From Nothopassalora personata (lineage: Eukaryota > Ascomycota > Dothideomycetes > Mycosphaerellales > Mycosphaerellaceae): DNA of 64,000 nucleotides. Below the pieces are notes generated by a model. The model did not search any database. It saw only the letters and a program-made list of their open reading frames with translations, and was not told the origin of the DNA. The stretch spans positions 4,650,001 to 4,714,000 of the forward strand of contig CM066291.1 in the NCBI GenBank assembly GCA_033816765.1, written 5' to 3'. The position numbers and the translations under genes are program-made. This document shows, one piece after another, positions 24,196 to 34,081 of the stretch. Position 1 is the first letter of the stretch. Every line of letters begins with the position of its first letter.

Positions 24196-24483
24196 CTATA
24201 CCTTCCCTCGTCCCTCAATGTCTTTGAGCAGGTCCTCCACGTGTGCCTTAATGTCCTTGACTAGAGCGTCGAACGACTCCCGCGCCCATTGGATCAAAAA
24301 TTTGTGACGTGGCGGGACCTTCCCCTTGGGTTGCGGTCGACATCGTGATCCAATCTGACGTGGCTCCTCCTGGTCGCATTGATAGCCCTCAAGCCCGCCA
24401 TCGTTACAGCTGGGACACAGTGTCAGGGGCACTTTTGACGTGCGCATTCGTACCGGACTGTGCCATTGTTCATCTCCGTTCAA
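24196..24483 (-). pseudogene. Possible C-terminal remnant of an LPxELR-family gene
   Basis: A 95-codon frame whose end (FLIQWARESFDALVKDIKAHV) is a charged helical segment like the C-termini of the neighbouring family members, followed by a stop. No LPxELR signature is in the same frame. It lies next to two decayed members, so it may be debris of one of them. Weak call. Confidence 0.25.
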
Positions 24484-24649
24484 ACCGGCGACTTCATAGA
24501 CTTTATTGAGCTCTACGTTGCAAGATTACGTCCTGCTGATTATTCCACACCGTTTCCGTCACGAGCACAGCCTTCGCGTGAAGTTACTCGCCAATTAACG
24601 GCTCATGTACAGGTCCCATGACTCCAGGGCGTTCTTTGTACGCTAGGTT

Positions 24650-25884
24650 ACAGTACACATTTCATTAGACCTCCACATCCCATCTCGATCAACTCATTCA
24701 GTCTCGTCTCAGACACAGGTCGCAAAGCCTCAACGTCCCACCGATCAATCTCAGCCCTACTCCTCCAGTGCTTTGGACTTGATGAGGCTGTTGAAAAGAT
24801 CAACTATCAGCTGCTTTGTTGTTGGTCTAATACCAGCTGAAGTGAAGGTTCGGTAGTCGATGCTAGTGTGGTGGTCTTGGTACAAGAGAGGGAGAGACTC
24901 GTCGCGCACCAGTTGGCAGACTGAAGGGCCAATGGAAGGTCAGCATCTCTCAGGCACGGGCAAAACTCCATACTGAACGCTTCGGCCCAGACAAAGTTAG
25001 GGCAGGCAAGAGTGTGGACGCCTTTGTGGTGAACGGCGATCGTTGGTCGGGCGAGGCCAGCTTCAGTGACACCGAATCGCGGCTTATTCAGGCTTGCCTT
25101 CGCTCGGATCCACTGTTCCAGGAAGTGGTACCTAAACCAGATCGATTTACTACTATAGACGAATTCATCTCGATGCTCGAATTTAGGTACGAGCCATGGT
25201 CACGGCTCGCCAGGGGCATTGGGCAACACTCGGGGTAAGCAGCGCAACGACCAGCAGACGAGACCCCCTCGTCATGCCGACCGTAATTATCGCGGCTCGG
25301 GTACACGCGGATATTCCTATAACAACTTCGCTGGCGCTCGATGAGACCGTACTGGCTTTACCCAGACAAGAAGCAACAACGCGGGCCAAGCGTCGAGACA
25401 CCAGCCAAGAGAGTACGCTTCGAACGACAGATACAACCGCTCCGACCGTCGCTATCGACGTGACCGTGATAGGCCGAGGAGGAATTGTGATCAGGTTCTC
25501 ATTAGTAACGATCCAATTAAGGCCCTCGACGAGGTACCAATATGTGGGGACTCGAAGTTCGGCTGGCAGATCCACGAAGCGATGAAAGGTGCGGTCGTCG
25601 CCGGCTTACTCGAGGGCGTTGGAGAGTCGCGCCTTGGTCATACTGTCCGAAACTGGTATGTTGCGATTAAGGCAAGGACTTCGAAGCTCTGCGATACGGA
25701 GCATTAGCGCTGTAGCACGAAAGCGAAATGGCCAGGGAGACTCACCAATGTACGGCTCTGTGCCGCACAGCACGAGGCCGTGATCAAGCCGTCGGAGGAG
25801 ACCATGCAGCGTCTCTCGAGAGAGCAACTTTGTGACTGATTCAGACACGTGATGACCTTTGGGTTTGAGCTCGGTTCGCATCAT
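24650..25884 (-). pseudogene. Decayed LPxELR-family gene with a foreign segment inside
   Basis: Read leftward: LLSRETLHGLLRRLDHGL, a 57-bp intron (25745-25689, GTGAGT...CGCAG), then SDSMTKARLSNALE, an in-frame TAA, DDRTFHRFVDLPAELRV near 25570. After an interruption of some 550 bp the family pattern resumes near 24930 with PSVCQLVRDESLPLLY and RTFTSAGIRPTTKQLIVDLF. A further frameshift near 24780 leads to IDRWDVEALRPVSETRLNEL. One nonsense codon, an insertion and a frameshift make it non-functional. The insert (about 24935-25490) has plus-strand coding character and is reported separately. Confidence 0.6.
24935..25490 (+). pseudogene. Unidentified plus-strand coding remnant, possibly retroelement gag
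   Basis: Within the broken LPxELR gene the plus strand carries protein-like sequence: GPDKVRAGKSVDAFVVNGDR, LIQACLRSDPLFQEVVPKPD and DRFTTIDEFISMLEFRY. A frame change near 25200 leads to an Arg/Asn-rich stretch (DRYNRSDRRYRRDRDRPRR) interrupted by one TGA at 25342. An acidic/helical part followed by a basic tail is reminiscent of a gag protein, but no zinc knuckle or pol is seen. Not RIP-mutated. Identity unproven. Confidence 0.3.
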
Positions 25885-26109
25885 CTCGTGATTGTCTTAA
25901 GACGTTCTCGTGACCGCAGCTTCAAGTAACTCAATAGGGGCTTGTGTTGTCACGCCACGCTGTCTTGATGTTGTACCATATTGACTATATTGTTATCAGA
26001 GACTCTTCGCTTGGTGTGGTGTAGATGACGAGCAGAGCAACTCTCCAAGTTCAGGGGCTTGGCGCAACCGTGCGCACCACGTGATGAAGTGAATCCACAT
26101 CTTGACTGA

Positions 26110-26990
26110 CTACCGCCTCGGCCACCTCGCTTCCGAGCTTTCCAGAAAGACTCTTAACAACTGCTCAGAATCCGCCTTCCTCATAGTCCTCCTCCTAACT
26201 TTCCGCTTTGCCCATTGCCTAAACTTCTCATCAAAAAGATCACGTGTCACCGGCTTGATCCAATCTCCATCCCGCGACAACTAACCTGCCGGACACAACT
26301 CCCTGACCGCCACCATACCGTCCTTCTCGCCCCTCTTGACAGACCAGGCAGAAAAACACCCCAATTCCGGTCCCCGTCCCAACTCTCGATCGAAATATGC
26401 CAATCCGTTCCAAAGCACTATTGGCAGCTCTCTCTACGAACTGTTGGCCTTTCGATACGAACCGAGCACACGGGACATCGTTCCAATCTCGATATGTAAC
26501 GATCTGAAAGACTAGGGTGATCTCCTTATAGAATAGAGGGAGAGCTTATGCCCTCAAACGTCGCGAGACTATCGGAACGCGCGGTTGTGGTAGTGGTCCT
26601 TAATCGTCATCATGCCCACGCGCACGTCGCTTCTCATCGTCAGCACGGAGCTATGCGAAATGCCACTTGTACACCCCCCACTCTCAATTCTGCGGGAAGT
26701 TCGCCGAACTTGGTGAAAGTCACTCTCTGATCTGCCTCTTCGAACTTTTTGATATACTGCCCTTGAGACAACTCCTGGTCTACTCGGATAAGAATTCCAT
26801 CTTGGCAGAATCTCCTCAACAGTCTCCCGTTTAGATCTCCGTACCCTAAAAGGCCTTGCTGAGCTCGCAAAGACAGCTGACATAGTCCTGAGCGTGCGCG
26901 GTGTTGTATACATGATTGATCGTAGCCGTCATGCTGGCATAAGTAGTCTATGATACCTCCTCCTGCAGGGTCTCGGATCCTCGCCGCCAT
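26110..26990 (-). pseudogene. Decayed LPxELR-family gene
   Basis: Read leftward from 26990: LSLRAQQGLLGYGDLNGRLL, then EADQRVTFTKFGELPAELRV, frame loss, VSRRLRA-stop-ALPLFYKEI near 26540 (the stop replaces the Glu expected in RAEALPLFY), a long tail, another frame change, and a helical C-terminus DLFDEKFRQWAKRKVRRR ending at a TAG at 26110. The order of motifs matches the intact member at 22726-23652. At least one nonsense codon and two frame changes. Confidence 0.6.
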
Positions 26991-27567
26991 CTGCCGGGTC
27001 CAGTTCCCAATATTCTTCGGCGGATGGCTGGAATTTGCGGACTGAGACAGTCTGGCGCGATCGCAGCGTGATTGCGCACATCTCGTGGGCGAAAGCTCTT
27101 ATTCAAGGCAGGAGGTGCGGCAGCTGAGATCCTTCAAAGTGCCCTCCAAGAGTGACAGCAAGAGTGACCTCAGGAGTAAGATCTGTTGCGATATAGCTGC
27201 AGCTGGAAGGAAGGTCCTGACAGAGTTTGACGAGTCTGTAATAATCTCAATCCGGGCGCGCTGCAGCTATGGCTGCAACAGAATGGCCTGGGACGTGTGT
27301 GGGACCAGCACGCGGTGATCAATTTCAGCCGATTACACCACACCGGTCATGAATCTCCGTGATGTACGTCTCGAGTCTATCATGCGTCTTCGAAGTTCCG
27401 AAGAAACTCCCCACACTAAAAACCTCGACAAGAAAGTCAGCAAATCAGAAGATTCAAATTCGTCGGTCGTTCGGTGCACAGCTACTGCTGCCATCTAAGT
27501 ATCGGTCGGTCTACCCCATGGCTAGAAGAATCATGGATTCTCAGGTGTAAAGAAAACATCAACAGCG
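26991..27567. other. No supported gene
   Basis: Short overlapping frames only. It lies between a decayed gene and the 3' end of KEX1. Nothing recognisable apart from expected UTR. Confidence 0.4.
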
Positions 27568-29529
27568 CTACACATGCCCATTGGCCCTGCCATGGTGGCG
27601 GCCGTCCTCGTGCTCATCATCGTTGTCCAGCGCAAACGCTTCATCGTCATCATCCATGTCAGATCTCTCTTGACTCTTCCCTATTCTTCCCACTTCCATG
27701 TCATCAAGTTCTGCCTCGCCATACAGTCTTGCAGCCTCGACATCACGTTCTGCTTTGCGGTTGTTAAGGCCGAGTCCGTCGCCTCGCCCATCGTCGTAAG
27801 GATCGCTGCCGACTACACCTCGGTAGCCACGTCTTCTCCGTCGACTTCGCCAGATGAAAATTCCCCATGCAACGGCTGCGAGGAGGATCACAGCGAGTGC
27901 TCCTTCTCCTGATCTTCGATAGGCGATCCATTGTGCTTCCTTGAGTCTGCTCGCCTCTTCTTCCTGCGCGAGGGTCGAGTTGGGATGGCCACCGACTGAG
28001 ACTTCCGTACCTTTCTCGCCGTCAATCTTGCTGTCGACTGGTGTGCCGCCTATCGAGGCGATGTCAACGCCCATGAAGCGGTCTAGCATGTCCCTGCTTC
28101 GACGTGGGTAGTCGAAGGGAACCATGTGGGAGGAATTGTAGAAGCGCAGGTAGGTGAGGTTGCGAGCAGTCTGGTATTGACCGGCAGGCTCGCCTTCGAA
28201 AGTCCAGTCGTGCTTCATGGAGGTGATTCCATCACTTTGCATGCCCACGCCACCGTTGAATTTGAGGTTGTTGATCAGATTCTCAGTACCGATATGGTTG
28301 CAAATCAAGTCCTTGTCGCCGGAGAAGAGGACGATGGGCATTTGCTCGAGCAGGTCTGGGAGCAATTTTATACTGGGCTTGGAGTTCTTTGCGCTGAAGG
28401 CAGCGGAGACTTGGTTGTTGCATTCCACCCAACCAGTTTTCTTGTCATCATTGACGTGCAAAGCTTTCTTCACGTCGTCACGGCGTAGGTATGGCGTGAC
28501 CTGTGCAAGATCCGGAGGCCAGTTCATACCGCATGATGGGTAGCTGTCGCGGAGGCGCACGTCATACATGTTGATGCATGCTTGGTCGCCCGAACCCTTT
28601 CGGGTGTTGCGCAGGATCTCTTGCATGACAGCTTCGCACTTGTCGATATCGATCTCGTCAGCCGCACCAGCTTCGTTCAGTGCTTTGAGACATTCTTGTT
28701 GCTGCCTCGTTACTATTCTGTCAGCCTCTGAGCCGGCCTGCAGAATGCCAGATTCGTATGCGAAGGGTAAGTAGGAGATGTATTGGTCTGGTCCAGATAT
28801 CCAGCCGTTCCCGATCAAAAGACCTGAAAGATTCCACTTGTGCGCTTGGTTGGCCTTGTTACGGTCGAGGATGGCCTTGGCGACATATGGTATCCACTGG
28901 CCTGCGTAGGACTCTCCTGCGATGTAGAACTGGCATATGTTAGTCTGCATATCGTGTGTGCAAGTGAGATGTCCACTCACATCATCATGCTCATGGTTCG
29001 GAAAGAGCTGGAAGAAGCCGTCCAAGAAAGCGATCATCTGCTCGGCCATCTGCTCCATGTCATGCACAAAGCTATTCGTATCCACATAGCTGAATCCTGT
29101 TCCCACGGGGTTGTCGACGAACAGAACATTCGCAAACTCATCCCAGCTCCCATCTCGCAGCCTCAGCGTCCCGTCCTTGTTTACTCTATACGGCCCAATC
29201 TCCATCAGCGCACCATCCATGCTACTGCAGCCCGGGCCTCCATTCAGCCACAAGACCAAGCGCTTCTTGTCGCCTATGTGTCTGTTCTGCACCAGCCAGA
29301 AGAAGAGATTGCCGTGGTGTTCGGGGGTGATTTCGAGGTGACCGGCGTACATGTCTAATCTGGGTGATGCGGGTGCGCCGGGAAGGTCGTGGATGTAGTA
29401 GTCGCTGGCGGACTTTGCGGCTTGCACGATGGGAAGCCATATCGAGGACAATAGCATGGCGACAGTCATTGCTGAAGCCCATTCCCATGGAGAGCGGCGC
29501 CGCGCGGACGGATGTGGTGTATATGCCAT
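27568..29529 (-). CDS. KEX1: Pheromone-processing carboxypeptidase KEX1 (serine carboxypeptidase D)
   Basis: Exons 29529-28981 and 28929?27568, split by an intron at 28930-28980, give 636 residues. Signal/anchor region MLLSSIWLPIVQA near residue 25-37. Peptidase S10 motifs: LWLNGGPGCSSMDG (oxyanion region), GESYAGQ with catalytic Ser at about 190, SGDKDLICNH (Asp) and SSHMVPFDYP (His). A single membrane segment near the C-terminus (ALAVILLAAVAWGIFIW) and an acidic cytosolic tail are as in Kex1, a trans-Golgi enzyme that trims C-terminal Lys/Arg. The 51-bp intron (GTGAGT..GACTAAC..CCAG) is divisible by three with no stop, so its retention would insert 17 residues just before the active-site Ser. 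The frame stays open upstream to 30105, but MAYTPHP at 29529 is the sensible start, 5' of the signal region. Divergent from RAD52. Confidence 0.92.
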   Translation of the reverse strand: MAYTPHPSARRRSPWEWASAMTVAMLLSSIWLPIVQAAKSASDYYIHDLPGAPASPRLDMYAGHLEITPEHHGNLFFWLVQNRHIGDKKRLVLWLNGGPGCSSMDGALMEIGPYRVNKDGTLRLRDGSWDEFANVLFVDNPVGTGFSYVDTNSFVHDMEQMAEQMIAFLDGFFQLFPNHEHDDVSGHLTCTHDMQTNICQFYIAGESYAGQWIPYVAKAILDRNKANQAHKWNLSGLLIGNGWISGPDQYISYLPFAYESGILQAGSEADRIVTRQQQECLKALNEAGAADEIDIDKCEAVMQEILRNTRKGSGDQACINMYDVRLRDSYPSCGMNWPPDLAQVTPYLRRDDVKKALHVNDDKKTGWVECNNQVSAAFSAKNSKPSIKLLPDLLEQMPIVLFSGDKDLICNHIGTENLINNLKFNGGVGMQSDGITSMKHDWTFEGEPAGQYQTARNLTYLRFYNSSHMVPFDYPRRSRDMLDRFMGVDIASIGGTPVDSKIDGEKGTEVSVGGHPNSTLAQEEEASRLKEAQWIAYRRSGEGALAVILLAAVAWGIFIWRSRRRRRGYRGVVGSDPYDDGRGDGLGLNNRKAERDVEAARLYGEAELDDMEVGRIGKSQERSDMDDDDEAFALDNDDEHEDGRHHGRANGHV

Positions 29530-30056
29530 GATGGCTGAAGGTTCATACGTGGCCGCTCCTATTGCTGGACCATCCCCGGGGGGGTGGTGCTGCCTCCCGG
29601 TATGCTGGACGGCGGCGACCGGATCGAGACAGGAGTCGCGTGATGGGGTGGGACTTGGTACTTGTGCAATCTCGGGAGTACGTGTAACGGGGAGAGGCGC
29701 CGAAGTTGCTTGGATCGTCGCACCAAGGGTCCAACATGTTTCCACATCTGCTGCTGCAACGAAGTCATACACAAGAAATACTGATTGCGAGGCCGCCTGA
29801 TCGTCTGTTGCATGCATCGGTGTCGCTATTGACCACCGTACGCAGAACAAAGGTTCATGTTGGGGCCTCGGACGCCGAAGGTCACGTGCCAGCTCTCTTC
29901 TACGCGACAGCTTCGTGATCGGCGGCCGGGATTCTTGTCGCGTCGGTGGGACGGTACACAGTATGCAAACAGTGAAAGCACACGACAAGAGAAAGAGACA
30001 AGACGACCCCCCACACCATGCTCCATGCTCTCTTACAATCACCGCGATAGCCCGAG
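29530..30056. other. Divergent KEX1-RAD52 promoter region
   Basis: 528 bp between the two start codons. It must hold both promoters. The minus frame continuing through it has no conserved content. No TATA box stands out. Confidence 0.5.
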
Positions 30057-31890
30057 ATGCCTGCGTGAGTACACTGTAGATATACCACATGATGCGCCCT
30101 AACACCCACCCCCCTCAAGGCCAGGCGACCAGCACCGCGACAACGCAAACACGATAAACCCGTTCGTCGACAAGACGCCACACATCACCGAGTACACGGC
30201 GCAGGAGATCGCCACACTCCAGAGTCGCCTCGACAAGCAGCTGGGTCCGGAGTACATCTCGACGCGACCGGGCAATGGAGGAGGGAAGGTGCACTACTTG
30301 GCGGCGGAGAAGGTCATCAACCTGGCGAACGAGGTCTTCGGCTTCAATGGCTGGAGCTCGTCCATCATCAATGTCCAGATCGACTTTGTGGACGAAAACC
30401 CCACCAATGGCAGAATCAACCTCGGCCTGTCAACCATCGTGCGCGTCACGTTGAAAGACGGCACGTTCCACGAGGATACCGGCTATGGACACTGCGAGAA
30501 CACAAAGGGCAAAGCTGCCGCCTTTGAGAAGGCCAAGAAGGAAGCCGCGACCGATGCCATGAAGCGAGCACTACGGAACTTCGGCAACGTCCTGGGCAAC
30601 TGTCTCTACGACAAGGACTATCTCAGCAAGATTACCAAAGTCAAGGCGACGCCATCGAGGTGGGACGAGAAGAACTTGCATCGGCACCCGGACTTTGCAC
30701 CAATCAAGCAAGAGCCTGCGACACAGATCCCGCAACAGAACAACGCAGCGGCGATACAGAGAAACCCCAGTGGGCAGTCTGTTCAGTCGGCTGCATCGTT
30801 TGGGTCGGCAGAATTTGAAGACGACTTTGGTGGGACCACATTCGATGAGACCGACTTCAATCATCCAGACGAGGTAGTGCTGAAGGACAGTACCATCACA
30901 AATGGGATGCCGTCACCCGCAAAATCCGCCATCCCCGGCCAGAAGCAGAACGCTCAGCGGCAAGCTGTGCCTAGGACGCACTCGATGCCACAGATGAGAC
31001 AGCCCGACCAACAGGTAACAGCACAAGGCAACATACAGCCACCGGCACCTGTACAAGGGCTCCAGCCGCCACAGAGACCCCAAGCAGTATCACGACCGCC
31101 CATGAACGCCGGACAGCCAGCAGCCAGGATGCTGCCACCACAAACGCCGGGTAATGCACAGCGACCACAACAGTACAACAATGGTCAGTTTCAGCCGAAT
31201 CATGATGGCGTTTGTTCGAATCCTTCTTCGGGTACCATGAGCGACTCTCCATCAAATCAGGCGCCGAGAGTGATCGGTGGGGCCAAGAATCAACCACAAC
31301 GGCAGGAATCGAATGAACCGACAGACGAGCATGGCTTTCCAATACCTCGGCAGCCGCCACAAGGCATACCTTCGGGATTCGTGACTGGACGCAAGGCTGA
31401 AGTGTTCAATTATCCTGGCGATTCTCGGCCGGCGGATGGTAACATCGCGTTCAACCCACATGCAGACAGTCCGTCGATACGGAGGACGCAGGGCATCAAT
31501 CCAGGCAAGTCTGCACCGATAAGCCGCGCAGTCTTCAGCAACGGCCACACACAGTCACCAGCACAACAACAGCCTGCTGCTGCCGGCAACGGGTTCCAGA
31601 GTGCCGCTAGCAACGACTTCAATGGAGCGCAGAGACCTGCTGGCACGAATTATGTCAACCCATCAGCGGACATGAGTCGGAAAATTGGTATGCCTGGCGG
31701 ACCGGGAGGAATGCAGAATAGATCCGCCTACAAACCACCTGCTGCTATCAAGAGGCCGGCGATGGCTGACGTGACGAACACGCATGGCATAGACGGCGCA
31801 TCGGATCCGAAGAAAGCGAAAGTTGACAGTGCATCACCAGGACAAGGCGAGAACGCAGCCGCTGGGGACCAGAATGGAGTCGCGACATGA
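30057..31890 (+). CDS. RAD52: DNA recombination and repair protein RAD52
   Basis: Micro-exon 30057-30064 (ATGCCTGC), a 55-bp intron 30065-30119 (GTGAGT...CTAAC...CAAG), then 30120-31890; 592 residues. The splice restores MPAPGDQHRDNANTINPFVD before ITEYTAQEIATLQSRLDKQL, LGPEYISTRPGNGGGKVHYL and the RAD52 core (EVFGFNGWSSSI, GYGHCENTKGKAAAFEKAKK, ATDAMKRALRNFGNVLGNCL). The core makes the oligomeric ring that binds ssDNA and anneals strands, and mediates Rad51 loading in homologous recombination. The C-terminal two thirds are Gln/Pro/Ser-rich and low complexity, as in fungal Rad52, with basic IKRPAMADV and KKAKVD patches near the end. No other ATG upstream in frame gives this N-terminus. Confidence 0.92.
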
Positions 31891-34081
31891 ACGACCGCGC
31901 ATGAGATTCGGCTGCTGTGAGTGCGCAGCACGCCAAGGGATACTTCCACCTACATTTCGAGCGTGGCGTTGGGGAAACCGTGGAGTTTATACTTGCTAGA
32001 CGAGTTAGCTAGCGCATCATGACACGACATTTACTACTCAGCCCTTCCAGGGTCTTGCCAGCACCATACTCCCCCAATCTCTGGCGACACAAAGATCGAG
32101 TCTGCCGTCTGCTCTCGAAGCCACTTTCTTGGTACCATCTGACAATACTTCACGTCGACCCCCGCACGACCTTTTTGATAGCCCTCCAAGGACTTTTGAC
32201 GACAGAGGCGACCGTTGCGCTCTGGACGCGACAGCGGTGTCAATTTACGTAGAGTGCTATGAGCATGTGCAAAGCGAAGCTTGCCCCCTCACACTTCTAC
32301 CGTACAGGCAGGTACGACGCGGCCGTTTTGCTATCGTCACTTTGGAAGGTCACTTCACTCCTCGTGTAGGTGGCCAACTCTTTTGTCGAGGCGCTCGCAC
32401 AATGCCGTCTGTGGCCGGACTTTTTCAAGCTTTCGCCGCCGTCAAAGCCGTGGTTCGGCTTGTGCGGCCTTACGGCACAGTCGGCCCTATCAGCGCAAAC
32501 GGCCTCAAAACTTGAATGGTCTTGCTCTTTCCACGCCACTTGAGCATTGAATCTACAGCGCTTACTGACCCTGGACTGCCATTGCCTACATCGCCTTCGC
32601 AGAATGATATTTCAGAAGTGCTGTTCATCAACTTTGTATATCAAGGATAATCACGATGAAGAGTTCGCTTGTAGCCTCGGCATTGCCAGCTGGAATCCCC
32701 TTCGCCTACATTCAAGACTGGCCTCTAAGCCCCATCACCAGCGTCTCAACGATACCAGGTGTGCAGCCCACTGATCCTTCCCCCTCCACTCCCTCTCTCC
32801 TCAAACTAACGACCCATTATCAGGCTGATGGGCGCCCTGGGGTTATGCCTACGTTATAGCAAGCAGAATGGGCGGCGGAGCAGCTTGTGAGCATGATTAT
32901 TGCTGTAAGTTACCCAACAGAAGTCGAGTAAAGCACGTGCTGAACGGGAACTCACACTGCGGCGGCATCAGCTTTCCCCTGATGCCCCAGACTATCGATG
33001 CCACGCCGTCAGTGGGCTGTGCGATGCATACGGTTCGGCCCACAACCAACAATTGTCCGACTGCGGCGCCAGGCGTGATGAGCGCAACGTTCACGGCATC
33101 TACGGTACAGACGACGGCAGATGCGAGTCGTGCGGAAGCCACGTTGGCTGCCCAGACGAAAACTCCTGCGGCGAGTGGTACGAAAGACTCATCTGGCGCC
33201 GCAATGGAGTCAATGTGCATGAGTGGAGTTCGGGCATTCTGCTTGTTCATGAACGAATATAATGGTCTCTCGCATGTGTCGTGGATGCAGGGGTTGGATG
33301 AGTGTGTATGGCGTAAGGGCAGGGTAGAAATTCTTAATGGTGGTGACTTTTCGATGGGGTGGTAGGAATTGTGTAGAATGGTTCGAAGGGACGCGGCATT
33401 GATACATAGCCTCCCTTTCACCAGTTCTCGCGCCCCATCCCCCATTGTACAAACGATGTCTCTGCTCAACAGTGCGGGGGCGAAAGCGGTCTCGTGCGTG
33501 GGTCTCTGTAGTAGACTTCTCTGTGTCCTTGAAGAGCCTCCTGGCTAATTCTAGATTCTTATCGCTCTCTTGCCACTCTGCCTCATCGCTCGTTCGACTC
33601 ATCGATCCTGCCTCGTCAACGTACCCTTGCACCTCGACTCTCAGCGACGACAACATCGCTATCCATCCATTCAGAGCAGACCTCGTGCTTCTACCGTTTG
33701 TAGTTCCGTCCCGAGCCCGAAGATCGGGCACGCGAAGCAAGTGCGCGTGCGCGCTTATGCATCGGCCTTTTGCAGCTGAAGCATCCGATTTTCCCATCCC
33801 TAGAGCGACAACGTTCCCAGGCCAGGCGGCTCTGGGCAAACGTGAGCGGCGCCCATACCCAATCGTCGCTACGTCAAGCCTCTGGTCCAGAGGTGGACGT
33901 TCCAGGACCGTACTTGTCATTACCAGTGTAAGTGGAGAGTACAACGGTGACCAACTGTCGCGCAAGCTTCCCGCATTTTGACAGTGGGCAATGCCGATGA
34001 AATGACTTGAAGGGCACGACCTCTGCAAGTTGTCATTTGGAGCGATTCCATTCGCGATGCCGTAACAGTAGATCTCCGAAC
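31891..34081. other. 2.2 kb without a securely supported gene
   Basis: Frames up to 272 codons occur on both strands at 32.6-34.0 kb but overlap one another. A possible small spliced plus-strand gene around 32656-33365 would begin MKSSLVASALPAGIPFAY; either of two downstream frames is plausible, one Thr/Ala-rich (ATFTASTVQTTADAS), one Cys-rich (CESCGSHVGCPDENSC). I could not find splice sites that keep one frame open, so no CDS is called. Confidence 0.4.

Noticed and set aside
29530..30105. N-terminal extension of KEX1 by about 190 residues
   Set aside because: The frame is open by chance across the divergent promoter; a signal region follows the internal Met at 29529 and the extension has no conserved content.
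32656..33365. Small secreted Cys-rich protein gene
   Set aside because: Attractive N-terminus and Cys-rich downstream frame, but no combination of splice sites kept one frame open.
33210..34028. 272-codon minus-strand frame
   Set aside because: No motif, overlapping frames of similar length on the other strand, and no splice pattern supporting it.
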